A stretch of 17,617 nt of DNA from the NCBI GenBank assembly GCA_964454745.1, contig CAYVUI010000095.1:1-17617 (forward strand), written 5' to 3'. Source of the stretch: CAYVUI01 sp964454745. GTDB lineage: Bacteria > Planctomycetota > Phycisphaerae > Sedimentisphaerales > Anaerohalosphaeraceae. Each line of letters begins with the position of its first letter. Position 1 is the first letter of the stretch. Shown one piece after another: positions 1 through 7,129 of this stretch. Below the pieces are notes generated by a model. The model saw only the letters and a program-made list of their open reading frames with translations. It did not search any database and was not told where the DNA came from. Both the position numbers and the translations under genes were made by a program.

Positions 1-543
1 GCGACCAACCGAGATCTTGAGGCTGCGGTCGAGGCCGGATCCTTCCGGCAGGATTTGTATTACCGGATCAATGTGTTCGCGATTCATTTGCCGCCGCTGC
101 GTGAGCGGCGCGACGATATTATGCCGCTGGCGGATTTTTTCGTCAGAAAATACGCCCAAAAAATGGGCAAGTACGTCAACCGGATTTCCACCACTGCGAT
201 CAACATGATGCAGGCGTACCACTGGCCGGGCAATGTCCGCGAGCTGGAAAACTGCATCGAGCATGGCGTGCTGCTGACGACCGATGGTGTGATCCACGGG
301 TACAACCTGCCGCCGACGCTGCAAACGCCTGACGCGGCGGACCTGGCCGCAGCGGGGACGCTCAAGTCGCGGGTGGCGCTGCTGGAGCGCGACATGATTA
401 TCGATGGGCTCAAAAAGACCAACGGCAGTGTGACCTCGGCGGCGGAGGAACTTGGCATCACGCCGCGGATGATTCGGTACAAGATCAAAAACCTCAATAT
501 TGATTACCAGAGGTATTTTAAAAAGAAACGCCGCGGGTCCTGA
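1..543 (+). CDS. nifA: NifA, sigma-54-dependent nif activator, 3' part (5' truncated by window edge)
   Basis: The reading frame is open from base 1 and stops at TGA 541-543, so 180 C-terminal residues are visible. They begin in the AAA+ ATPase domain: ATNRDLE (1-7, sensor I region), FRQDLYYRINVF (15-26), LPPLRER (30-36) and WPGNVRELENC (75-85, sensor II). A linker of about 30 residues follows, then a Fis-type helix-turn-helix (about 140-164, NGSVTSAAEELG then TPRMIRYKI) and a basic tail. The family hydrolyses ATP to open sigma-54 promoters and binds enhancer DNA through the HTH. NifA is preferred over other enhancer-binding proteins because nifH follows directly. The linker lacks the additional CX4C cysteines of oxygen-sensitive rhizobial NifA; only the single Cys of ELENC is present. 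The N-terminal sensory domain lies outside the window, so the signal it reads is unknown. Confidence 0.88.
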   Translation, partial: ATNRDLEAAVEAGSFRQDLYYRINVFAIHLPPLRERRDDIMPLADFFVRKYAQKMGKYVNRISTTAINMMQAYHWPGNVRELENCIEHGVLLTTDGVIHGYNLPPTLQTPDAADLAAAGTLKSRVALLERDMIIDGLKKTNGSVTSAAEELGITPRMIRYKIKNLNIDYQRYFKKKRRGS

Positions 544-630
544 ATTGATTCACGTGAAACATTCCGGAAGGTTTGGGCGACCGGGTGTGCAGGACAAAGG
601 CTTCCCTCACGTTGTAAGAATCCTCAAAAG

Positions 631-795
631 TGTGACAATTATTTCCATATCACTCCCTGTTGTGACAAATATGTGACTGTCGCTTTTTTTCACTTTTTAA
701 TGCGGATATTATACGCAAATGATACGGGGGAAGCTGCAAGTTGGTTTATAGTGTGACATTAATGTGCCATTTGTAATTACCTGTGATCATGTGAC
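631..795 (+). promoter_or_regulatory. Cluster of TGTGAC direct repeats upstream of nifH (candidate enhancer)
   Basis: Five exact TGTGAC hexamers, all on the + strand, start at 631, 661, 672, 752 and 790. A sixth variant, TGTGAT, starts at 782. Three of the exact copies continue as TGTGACA. The reverse complement GTCACA does not occur in the region. The copy at 790 also forms TGAC-N6-GTCA (792-805). The cluster lies about 120-280 bp upstream of the -24/-12 element, which is where sigma-54 enhancers normally sit. Binding by NifA or another regulator is inference; the motif matches neither TGT-N10-ACA nor a full CRP or FNR palindrome. Confidence 0.5.
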
Positions 796-853
796 TTAAA
801 TGTCATTTTCTCAATTTTATGAAAAAAAGTTCGGGGGAGAATCCGCATTTGTA

Positions 854-866
854 TGCTTTAAAAGCA
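854..866. promoter_or_regulatory. 13-bp palindrome between the TGTGAC cluster and the nifH promoter
   Basis: TGCTTT (854-859) and AAAGCA (861-866) are perfect inverted arms around a single A. It lies about 47 bp upstream of the -24 element in non-coding DNA. It has the form of a dimeric repressor or activator operator. No known regulator consensus was recognised, and chance in AT-rich DNA is possible. Confidence 0.3.
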
Positions 867-912
867 CATTTTTATTCTCGTGTCAAAAATCTCAAGGCTG
901 CGAAAACGCTTG

Positions 913-927
913 TGGCACAGTTGTTGT
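913..927 (+). promoter_or_regulatory. Sigma-54 (-24/-12) promoter of the nif cluster
   Basis: TGGCAC (913-918), 5 nt, TTGT (924-927) matches the sigma-54 consensus TGGCAC-N5-TTGC except for the last base. The GG at 914-915 is therefore followed, after 10 nt, by GT instead of GC. Transcription would begin near 939, leaving a leader of about 48 nt before the nifH ATG. An adjacent nifA gene upstream fits. The -12 mismatch could weaken the promoter or simply be tolerated. Confidence 0.68.
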
Positions 928-986
928 GAATAGACAGGCAGAAGTTTGAATTAAAAACGACAGACAAAACTTAGGAGACAAAGAAA

Positions 987-1814
987 ATGAGAAAGGTCGC
1001 AATTTACGGAAAAGGCGGAATCGGGAAATCCACCACCACGCAGAATACCGTTGCAGCGCTGGTCGAGATGGGCAAGAAGGTCATGGTTGTCGGCTGTGAT
1101 CCGAAGGCGGATTCGACCCGGCTGCTGCTGGGCGGGCTGGCGCAGCAGACCGTTCTCGACACTCTCCGTGAAGAGGGTGAAGACGTGGAACTTGAAGACA
1201 TCCGGCGTGAAGGTTTCGGCGGGACTTTGTGTGTGGAGTCCGGCGGTCCGGAACCGGGCGTTGGATGTGCAGGACGCGGCATCATTACATCAATCAATCT
1301 TCTTGAACAGCTCGGAGCATACGAGGCGGATCAGAACCTGGACTATGCCTTTTACGACGTGCTTGGGGACGTAGTGTGCGGGGGGTTTGCCATGCCGATT
1401 CGTGAGGGCAAGGCCCAGGAGATCTACATCGTATGCTCGGGCGAAATGATGGCGATGTACGCGGCCAACAATATCTGTAAAGGGATTATGAAATTCGCCG
1501 AGGCCGGGGGTGTACGCCTGGGGGGTCTGATCTGCAACTCCCGTAACGTGGACAATGAGCGAGAAATGATTGACGCATTTGCCAAACGTCTGGGAACGCA
1601 GATGATCCATTTTCTGCCTCGTGACAATGATGTCCAGCGTGCGGAAATCAATAAGAAGACCGTGATTGACTGGAAACCTGAAGTTCCGCAGGCGGGTGAA
1701 TATCGAACGCTGGCGCAGAATATCGACAACAATAAAATGTTCGTGGTTCCCAAGCCCTTGGAAATCCCGGAACTGGAATCGCTGCTGCTTCAATACGGCG
1801 TACTGGCCGCCTAA
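987..1814 (+). CDS. nifH: Nitrogenase iron protein (dinitrogenase reductase)
   Basis: NifH is a homodimeric [4Fe-4S] ATPase that delivers electrons to NifDK; it also takes part in FeMo-co and P-cluster maturation. The product is 275 residues, normal length. The P-loop is GKGGIGKST (8-16). Cluster ligands are Cys94 (GVGCAGRG) and Cys131 (VVCGGF). Arg97 is the residue ADP-ribosylated by DraT in other species; no draT is present here. The ATG has AGGAG 9 nt upstream and follows the -24/-12 promoter. The gene leads the cluster, with nifI1 starting 35 bp downstream. VnfH and AnfH are close homologues, but nifE/nifN and the absence of a delta-subunit gene between nifD and nifK argue for the molybdenum system. 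Confidence 0.98.
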   Translation: MRKVAIYGKGGIGKSTTTQNTVAALVEMGKKVMVVGCDPKADSTRLLLGGLAQQTVLDTLREEGEDVELEDIRREGFGGTLCVESGGPEPGVGCAGRGIITSINLLEQLGAYEADQNLDYAFYDVLGDVVCGGFAMPIREGKAQEIYIVCSGEMMAMYAANNICKGIMKFAEAGGVRLGGLICNSRNVDNEREMIDAFAKRLGTQMIHFLPRDNDVQRAEINKKTVIDWKPEVPQAGEYRTLAQNIDNNKMFVVPKPLEIPELESLLLQYGVLAA

Positions 1815-1849
1815 CCGCAACTGAACCAACAATAACGAAAGGATAGATC

Positions 1850-2176
1850 ATGTTAATGGTACGAGCAATCATTCGCCCGGAAAAAACAGACGAGGTGCTT
1901 TCGGCTTTGATGTACGCCGGGTTTCCATCGGTGACGAAGATGGATGTGTACGGGCGCGGCAAGCAGCGGGGGATGAAGGTCGGTGAGATGACCTATGATG
2001 AGCTGCCCAAGGAATTCATTTTTACCGTGGTGCGCGATGAGGACAAGGATTTTGTGTGTGACACGATTATCAAGTCGGCACGGAGCGGGACCAAGGGCGC
2101 TTTTGGCGACGGCAAGATATTTGTCTCGCCTGTGGAAGAAGCGTATACCGTCAGCTCAGGAAAGAAAGAACTGTAA
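1850..2176 (+). CDS. nifI1: NifI1, PII-family nitrogenase regulator
   Basis: This is a 108-residue PII-like (GlnB family) protein. NifI1 and NifI2 form a complex that binds dinitrogenase and blocks Fe-protein access when ammonium is available; 2-oxoglutarate and ATP relieve the block. Diagnostic NifI1 features are the start MLMVRAIIRPEK, the T-loop region YGRGKQRGMKVGE (about 34-46), the YDELPK motif (49-54), and the C-terminal GDGKIFVSPVEEAYT. AAAGGA (1838-1843) precedes the ATG by 6 nt. The place between nifH and nifD is the hallmark of NifI-controlled nitrogenases of methanogens and anaerobic bacteria. General nitrogen-sensing GlnB or GlnK is less likely because of this context and the divergent T-loop. 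Confidence 0.95.
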   Translation: MLMVRAIIRPEKTDEVLSALMYAGFPSVTKMDVYGRGKQRGMKVGEMTYDELPKEFIFTVVRDEDKDFVCDTIIKSARSGTKGAFGDGKIFVSPVEEAYTVSSGKKEL

Positions 2177-2196
2177 CCTTGAATCGGAGTAGTGAC

Positions 2197-2595
2197 ATGA
2201 AAGAGGTTCTCGCGATAATCCGAATGAACAAGATGAATGAAACGAAACGCGCGCTTGCCGACGCCGGGGTTTCTTCGATGACGGCCCGCAAGGTGGTCGG
2301 CCGGGGCAAGGGCCAGGTGGATTACCTGCTGTTGCATGGAGCGGAAAAGGGTTTCGAGGAAGCGATCAACCAACTGGGTCCAGGTCCGAAGCTGATCCCC
2401 AAGCGCCTGCTGAATATCGTGGTTACCGAAGATAAGGTTGAAACGGTAGTCAAGACGATTCTCAATGTCAACCAGACCGGCTCGCCGGGTGACGGGAAGA
2501 TTTTTGTCAGTCCTGTCTTTGACGCGATCCGCGTGCGAACCGGTGAATCGGGTGACGAAGCGGTGATTGAAGATGAGCCGGCGGCCGTCAAGTGA
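2197..2595 (+). CDS. nifI2: NifI2, PII-family nitrogenase regulator
   Basis: This is the 132-residue partner of NifI1 in ammonium switch-off of nitrogenase. It shows the PII fold with VVGRGKGQVDYLL in the T-loop region, the NifI2-type KLIPKRLLNIVV segment, and VNQTGSPGDGKIFVSPV followed by AIRVRTGESGDEA. A short acidic tail follows. The start is placed at ATG 2197 because GGAG (2186-2189) lies 7 nt upstream; the in-frame TTG at 2179 would add six residues with no evident ribosome site. Twenty bases separate it from nifI1, so the pair is probably co-translated. nifD follows 49 bp later. Confidence 0.94.
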   Translation: MKEVLAIIRMNKMNETKRALADAGVSSMTARKVVGRGKGQVDYLLLHGAEKGFEEAINQLGPGPKLIPKRLLNIVVTEDKVETVVKTILNVNQTGSPGDGKIFVSPVFDAIRVRTGESGDEAVIEDEPAAVK

Positions 2596-2644
2596 CAAGC
2601 CGGTTACGAACGGAACTGAACTTGAAATAGAGATGAGGTGAATT

Positions 2645-4279
2645 ATGTCCCGTGAAAACCATAAAGATGTCGAACAGGTAAAAGAAGAACTGCTGAAGGT
2701 GTATCCGCCGAAGGTGGCCCGTAAGCGAGCCGGGCAGATCGTTGTCAACCGAAAGGATGAGCAGGGCGATGTGCCGGAGATCAAGGCGAATGTGCGCACG
2801 ACGCCGGGTGTGATTACCCAGCGGGGCTGTACGTACGCGGGGTGCAAGGGTGTGGTGCTGGGCCCGACGCGGGATATTTTGAACCTGACGCACGGACCAA
2901 TCGGCTGCGGGTTTTATTCGTGGCTGACCCGCCGCAACCAGACGCGTCCGACCAGTGACCAGGACGACAATTTTATGACGTACTGCTTCTCGACGGATAT
3001 GCAGGACAGCGAGATTATCTTCGGGGGGGAGAAGAAGCTGGCCCAGGCGATCCAGGAAGCCTACGACGAGTTTCATCCCAAGGCGATTGGTGTGTTCGCG
3101 ACATGCCCGGTGGGGTTGATTGGTGATGATGTGCACCAGGTGGCCAAGGAGATGAGCAAAAAGCTGGGGATTAACGTCTTTGGTTTCTCCTGTGAGGGGT
3201 ACAAGGGCGTTTCGCAGTCGGCGGGGCACCATATTGCCAACAACCAGCTCTTTAAGCATGTGATTGGTGAAAAGGATGATGCGCCGGAAGGCGAGTTCCG
3301 GATCAACCTGCTGGGTGAGTATAACATCGGCGGCGACGCGTTTTTGATCGAGGAGCTTCTCGAAGCGTGCGGGATTACGCTGCTGAGTACCTTTAGTGGG
3401 AATTCGACATATGACGGCTTTGCCGGGGCACACCATGCAGATTTGAACTGTATCATGTGTCACCGTTCAATTAATTACGTGGCGGAAATGATCGAGAAGA
3501 AATACGGGGTTCCGTGGATTAAAGTGAACTTTATCGGGGCTGAAAGTACGGCGAAGTCTCTTCGCAAGATCGCGGAATACTTTGATAACGCGGAATTGAC
3601 GGCCCGGGTCGAAAAGGTAATCGCGGAGAAGATGGCCGTGGTGGAAAAGGCCCGCAAAGAGATTTATGAACGGAACAAGGGCAAGCTGGCGATGCTGTTT
3701 GTCGGCGGATCTCGGGCGCACCATTACCAGGATCTGTTCAACGAGATCGGGATGCGGACCATTGCGGCGGGGTATGAGTTTGCTCACCGCGATGATTACG
3801 AAGGGCGCAAGGTGCTGCCGAATATCAAGGTGGACGCAGATTCGCGGAATATCGAAGAGCTTCAAGTTGAAGCGGATCCGCAGGAATTCCGTCCGCGTCT
3901 TTCGGAAGAGAAACGCAAAGAGCTGGAAGCAAAGGGCTACAGCTTTTCGGATTATGAGGGCATGATGCCGCAAATGGAGAACCAGACCCTCATTATCGAT
4001 GACATCAGCCAGTATGAAAGCGAGAAGCTGATCGAGCTGTACAATCCTGCGATTTTCTGTGCGGGGATTAAGGAGAAGTACGCGGTGCAGAAGTCGGGCA
4101 CCCCGATGCTCCAGCTTCACAGTTATGATTATGGCGGACCGTTTGCATCTTTTGAGGGCGCGGTTACGTTTTACCAGACCGTGGACCGGATGATTAACGC
4201 GAAGATCTGGGGTTATATGAAAGCCCCGTGGCAGAAAAGTGCCCAGCCGGCGCTTGAAGCGGAACTGGTCAGCGTGTAA
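2645..4279 (+). CDS. nifD: Nitrogenase molybdenum-iron protein alpha chain
   Basis: NifD pairs with NifK in the alpha2-beta2 MoFe protein that reduces N2 at FeMo-co. P-cluster ligands are Cys62, Cys88 and Cys154, the same numbers as in Azotobacter. Gln191 and His195 (QSAGHH) line the cofactor pocket. FeMo-co ligands are Cys272 (IMCHRS) and His492 (QLHSYDYGGP). At 544 residues it is about 50 longer than the Azotobacter protein; the extra sequence, charged and rich in Glu, falls around 385-445. Such an insert is known in clostridial and other anaerobe-type NifD. GAGGTG (2634-2639) precedes the ATG. The gap to nifK is only 43 bp, which leaves no room for the vnfG/anfG delta subunit. Confidence 0.98.
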   Translation: MSRENHKDVEQVKEELLKVYPPKVARKRAGQIVVNRKDEQGDVPEIKANVRTTPGVITQRGCTYAGCKGVVLGPTRDILNLTHGPIGCGFYSWLTRRNQTRPTSDQDDNFMTYCFSTDMQDSEIIFGGEKKLAQAIQEAYDEFHPKAIGVFATCPVGLIGDDVHQVAKEMSKKLGINVFGFSCEGYKGVSQSAGHHIANNQLFKHVIGEKDDAPEGEFRINLLGEYNIGGDAFLIEELLEACGITLLSTFSGNSTYDGFAGAHHADLNCIMCHRSINYVAEMIEKKYGVPWIKVNFIGAESTAKSLRKIAEYFDNAELTARVEKVIAEKMAVVEKARKEIYERNKGKLAMLFVGGSRAHHYQDLFNEIGMRTIAAGYEFAHRDDYEGRKVLPNIKVDADSRNIEELQVEADPQEFRPRLSEEKRKELEAKGYSFSDYEGMMPQMENQTLIIDDISQYESEKLIELYNPAIFCAGIKEKYAVQKSGTPMLQLHSYDYGGPFASFEGAVTFYQTVDRMINAKIWGYMKAPWQKSAQPALEAELVSV

Positions 4280-4322
4280 CGATTGAAACCGAAAAACAAC
4301 CTTACAATACAGGAGAAAGATC

Positions 4323-5705
4323 ATGCTTCTTCGTCATACCACACCGGAAGTGAAAGAAAGAACGGCCCTGACGGTCAACCCGGCCAAGACATGTCAGCCG
4401 GTGGGCGCATTGTACGCGGCGCTGGGGATTCACCGATGCCTGCCTCATTCCCATGGTTCGCAGGGCTGCTGTGCTTATCACCGCAGTGCGCTGACAAAGC
4501 ATTATAAAGAGCCGGTGATGGCGGGAACGAGCTCGTTTACCGAGGGTTCGTCGGTTTTCGGCGGGCAGTCGAACCTGCTGCAGGCGATCAATAATATGTT
4601 TACGATTTATGATCCTGATGTGATCGCGGTGCATACGACGTGCCTTTCGGAGACGATTGGCGATGATATCCCGCAGATCGTGGAAAAGGCCCGCGAGAAG
4701 GGGCATATCCCGGAGGGAAAATATATCATCCATGCCAATACGCCCAGTTATGTGGGTTCTCATGTGACGGGGTTTGCCAATATGGTCAAGGGTATGGTGG
4801 ATTATTTTGCCGAGCCAACGGAGTATCAGCTTCGCAATATCAATATCGTTCCCGGCTGGGTTGAACCATCGGATATGCGTGAGATCAAACGTCTGACGCG
4901 TCAGATGGGCGTGGAAACGATTGTTTTCCCGGATACGTCGGATGTGCTGGATTCCCCGCAGACGGGCGAATACGCGTTTTATCCCAAGGGCGGAGTCACG
5001 ATTGAGCAGTTAAAGAAAACGGGTTCGAGCCAGGCGACGATTGCGCTGGGTCCGACGGCCTCGGCCCCGGCGGCTCATGCGCTGGATTCCAAGTGCAAAG
5101 TTCGGTGCGAGGTACTGGAGCTTCCGATCGGGCTGGCGGCGACGGACCGTTTTGTCGATACGCTGCGGAAGACGGCGCGTGTGGAAGTGCCCAAGTCGGT
5201 GGAAGACGACCGCGGCCGGGTGGTGGACTTCATCACGGATATGCACCAGTATTTCTACGGCAAACGGGTGGCGCTGTGGGGCGATCCGGATCAGCTTGTC
5301 TCGCTGACGGAGTTTCTGGTGGACCTGGATATGCGCCCGGTCTATATCGTGACGGGCACGCCGGGCAAGAAGTTCCTTAGCCGTATTGAAGCGGTCATGG
5401 GTGATAAAGTTCCGGAGGCGAAGGTTCGCGTGGGGCAAAATGCCGATATGTACCTGATGCACCAGTGGATCAAGAACGAGCCGGTCGATCTGCTGATCGG
5501 CAATACGTACGGCAAGTATATTGCCCGCGATGACGATATCCCGTTTCTGCGTCATGGTTTCCCGATCCTGGACCGTGTGGGTCATTCGTACTTCCCGACG
5601 GTTGGGTATGCCGGGGCCCTTCGGCTGCTGGAGAAGATGCTGGACCTTCTTTTGGACCGCAAAGACCGGGACAGTCCGGAGGAATCGTTTGAACTGACGT
5701 TGTAA
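4323..5705 (+). CDS. nifK: Nitrogenase molybdenum-iron protein beta chain
   Basis: This is the beta subunit of the MoFe protein and shares the [8Fe-7S] P-cluster with NifD. P-cluster Cys residues are Cys24 (NPAKTCQP), Cys49 (GSQGCCAY) and Cys107 (TTCLSETIGDD), equivalent to Azotobacter Cys70, Cys95 and Cys153. The protein has 460 residues and lacks the roughly 45-residue N-terminal extension of the Azotobacter beta chain, as is usual in clostridial-type enzymes. AGGAGA (4311-4316) precedes the ATG. VHTTCLSETIGDD and the HANTPSYVGSHVTGF segment are typical NifK. nifE starts 53 bp downstream. Confidence 0.98.
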   Translation: MLLRHTTPEVKERTALTVNPAKTCQPVGALYAALGIHRCLPHSHGSQGCCAYHRSALTKHYKEPVMAGTSSFTEGSSVFGGQSNLLQAINNMFTIYDPDVIAVHTTCLSETIGDDIPQIVEKAREKGHIPEGKYIIHANTPSYVGSHVTGFANMVKGMVDYFAEPTEYQLRNINIVPGWVEPSDMREIKRLTRQMGVETIVFPDTSDVLDSPQTGEYAFYPKGGVTIEQLKKTGSSQATIALGPTASAPAAHALDSKCKVRCEVLELPIGLAATDRFVDTLRKTARVEVPKSVEDDRGRVVDFITDMHQYFYGKRVALWGDPDQLVSLTEFLVDLDMRPVYIVTGTPGKKFLSRIEAVMGDKVPEAKVRVGQNADMYLMHQWIKNEPVDLLIGNTYGKYIARDDDIPFLRHGFPILDRVGHSYFPTVGYAGALRLLEKMLDLLLDRKDRDSPEESFELTL

Positions 5706-5758
5706 AGAGATTGCGGGCGGGCGATCCCCTCCCGTACGAGAGAGATAAAGGTGCAGCT

Positions 5759-7129
5759 GTGATTAAAATCCTCAAAGACAGACAGGCCCAGATTCATGAA
5801 AAAGGCACTTCGCCGATGGATCTTAGCTGTGAGAAGCATTCGCTTGCGGGTGCGGTTTCGCAGCGGGCGTGTGTTTTTTGCGGATCGCGTGTGGTGCTGT
5901 ACCCGATTGCGGATGCATTGCACCTGGTGCATGGTCCGGCAGGCTGCGCGGCGTATACGTGGGATATTCGCGGTGCGCTGTCTTCGGGTCCGGAGCTGCA
6001 CCGGATGAGCTTTACGACGGATCTTCGCGAGGGCGACATCATCTACGGCGGGGAGAAGAAACTGTACGCCGCTTTGATCGAGCTGATCGAGAAATACAAC
6101 CCGAAGGCGGCGTTTGTGTATTCGACGTGCATCGTAGGTGTGATTGGTGACGACGTGGAATCTGTGTGCAAAAAGGCGGAGCGTGAGACGGGGATTTCGG
6201 TTCTGCCGGTGCACAGTGAGGGATTTCGGGGTACGAAAAAGGACGGCTACAAGGCGGCGTGCGATGCGATGGCCCGGCTGGTGGGGACGCTGGGCGGAAA
6301 TGAGACGGTGCCTGACAGCATTAACATCATGGGGGATTTCAATATCGCCGGTGAGACGTGGCTGATCCGGGAGTATTACGAGCAGATGGGGGTTCGCGTG
6401 ATTGCGTCGATTACCGGGGATGGGCGCGTGGACGATATGCGGCGTGCGCATACGGCGGCGCTGAACGTGGTGCAGTGTTCGGGTTCGATGATCCATCTTG
6501 CGAGGGAGATGAAGGCGAAATACGGGATTCCGTTTGTTCATGTTTCGTACTTCGGCGTGGAGGATATGTCCAAGGCGCTGTACACGGTGGCGGAGCATTT
6601 TGGTGACGCGGCATTGATGTCGCGGACGCGGGAGCTGGTCCGCCGGGAAGTGGCCGCGGTGGTGCCGGCCCTGGAACGGTACAAGAAGGGCCTGGCGGGC
6701 AAGAAGGCGTGTGTGTATACGGGCGGGGCGTTTAAGGCGTTTTCGCTGGTGCGGTCTTTGCGGATGCTGGGGATGCAGACGGTGGTGGTCGGTTCGCAGA
6801 CGGGATCGAAGGAAGATTACGAGATGCTGGCAAAGATTTGCGACGACGGGACGATTATCGTGGATGATACGAACCCGATGGAATTGGCGCGGTTCGTGCA
6901 GGAAAAGGATGCGGATTTGCTGATCGGGGGTGTGAAGGAGCGTCCGGTGGCGTACAAGCTGGGGCTGGCGTTTTGCGATCATAACCATGAGCGGAAGGAG
7001 TGCCTGGCGGGGTACGCGGGGATGCTGAATTTTGCGAAGGAAGTGTATTCGTCGGTGTGTTCGCCGGTTTGGAAGCTGGTGCCGCGACGGGCGAAAGTTT
7101 ACCAGGATGTTGCGGAGGTGAAATCATGA
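5759..7129 (+). CDS. nifE: Nitrogenase cofactor scaffold protein NifE
   Basis: NifE forms a heterotetramer with NifN in which the NifB-made [8Fe-9S-C] precursor gains molybdenum and homocitrate. Conserved cysteines are Cys38, Cys63 (HGPAGCAAY) and Cys124 (YSTCIVGVIGDD), matching the cluster-binding positions of the family. Cys240 (VVQCSGSM) aligns with the cofactor-binding Cys of NifD/NifE. The segment PIADALHLVHGPAGC separates NifE from NifD. I chose GTG 5759 as start: AAAGG (5747-5751) lies 7 nt upstream and it gives 456 residues, a normal length. An in-frame TTG at 5711 would add 16 residues unlike the family. The stop overlaps the nifN start by 4 bp (ATGA), so translation is likely coupled. 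Confidence 0.96.
   Translation: MIKILKDRQAQIHEKGTSPMDLSCEKHSLAGAVSQRACVFCGSRVVLYPIADALHLVHGPAGCAAYTWDIRGALSSGPELHRMSFTTDLREGDIIYGGEKKLYAALIELIEKYNPKAAFVYSTCIVGVIGDDVESVCKKAERETGISVLPVHSEGFRGTKKDGYKAACDAMARLVGTLGGNETVPDSINIMGDFNIAGETWLIREYYEQMGVRVIASITGDGRVDDMRRAHTAALNVVQCSGSMIHLAREMKAKYGIPFVHVSYFGVEDMSKALYTVAEHFGDAALMSRTRELVRREVAAVVPALERYKKGLAGKKACVYTGGAFKAFSLVRSLRMLGMQTVVVGSQTGSKEDYEMLAKICDDGTIIVDDTNPMELARFVQEKDADLLIGGVKERPVAYKLGLAFCDHNHERKECLAGYAGMLNFAKEVYSSVCSPVWKLVPRRAKVYQDVAEVKS

Larger units (their letters stand above)
544..986. other. AT-rich nifA-nifH intergenic control region
   Basis: This 443-bp non-coding stretch is clearly more AT-rich than the genes around it. It holds a 10-bp palindrome (549-558), five TGTGAC repeats (631-795), a 13-bp inverted repeat (854-866), a -24/-12 promoter (913-927) and the nifH ribosome binding site AGGAG (973-977). 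I scanned every TGT in 586-803 and found no TGT-N10-ACA NifA site. I saw no hairpin-plus-T-run terminator after nifA. Confidence 0.8.

Noticed and set aside
549..558. Palindrome TTCACGTGAA just after nifA
   Set aside because: Only 10 bp, no repeat of it elsewhere in the region and no recognised regulator; too weak for a claim.
586..803. Classical NifA enhancer TGT-N10-ACA
   Set aside because: Each TGT in the region was checked; none is followed by ACA after exactly 10 nt.
782..805. CRP or FNR site in the nifH upstream region
   Set aside because: TGTGA half-sites occur, but none has the inverted TCACA (CRP) or the TTGAT-N4-ATCAA pattern (FNR).
833..846. Second -24/-12 element (GG-N10-GC)
   Set aside because: Only the GG and GC match; the flanking bases do not resemble TGGCAC or TTGC.
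1290..1832. Long open frames on the minus strand across nifH and, similarly, across nifD, nifK, nifE, nifN, nifB and ackA (up to 468 codons)
   Set aside because: They are antisense to genes with full family signatures, have Arg/His/Pro-rich low-complexity translations and no ribosome sites; they follow from the codon bias of the true genes.
4280..4322. Vanadium or iron-only nitrogenase
   Set aside because: The nifD-nifK gap is 43 bp, with no vnfG/anfG delta subunit; nifE and nifN are present and MoFe ligands are intact.
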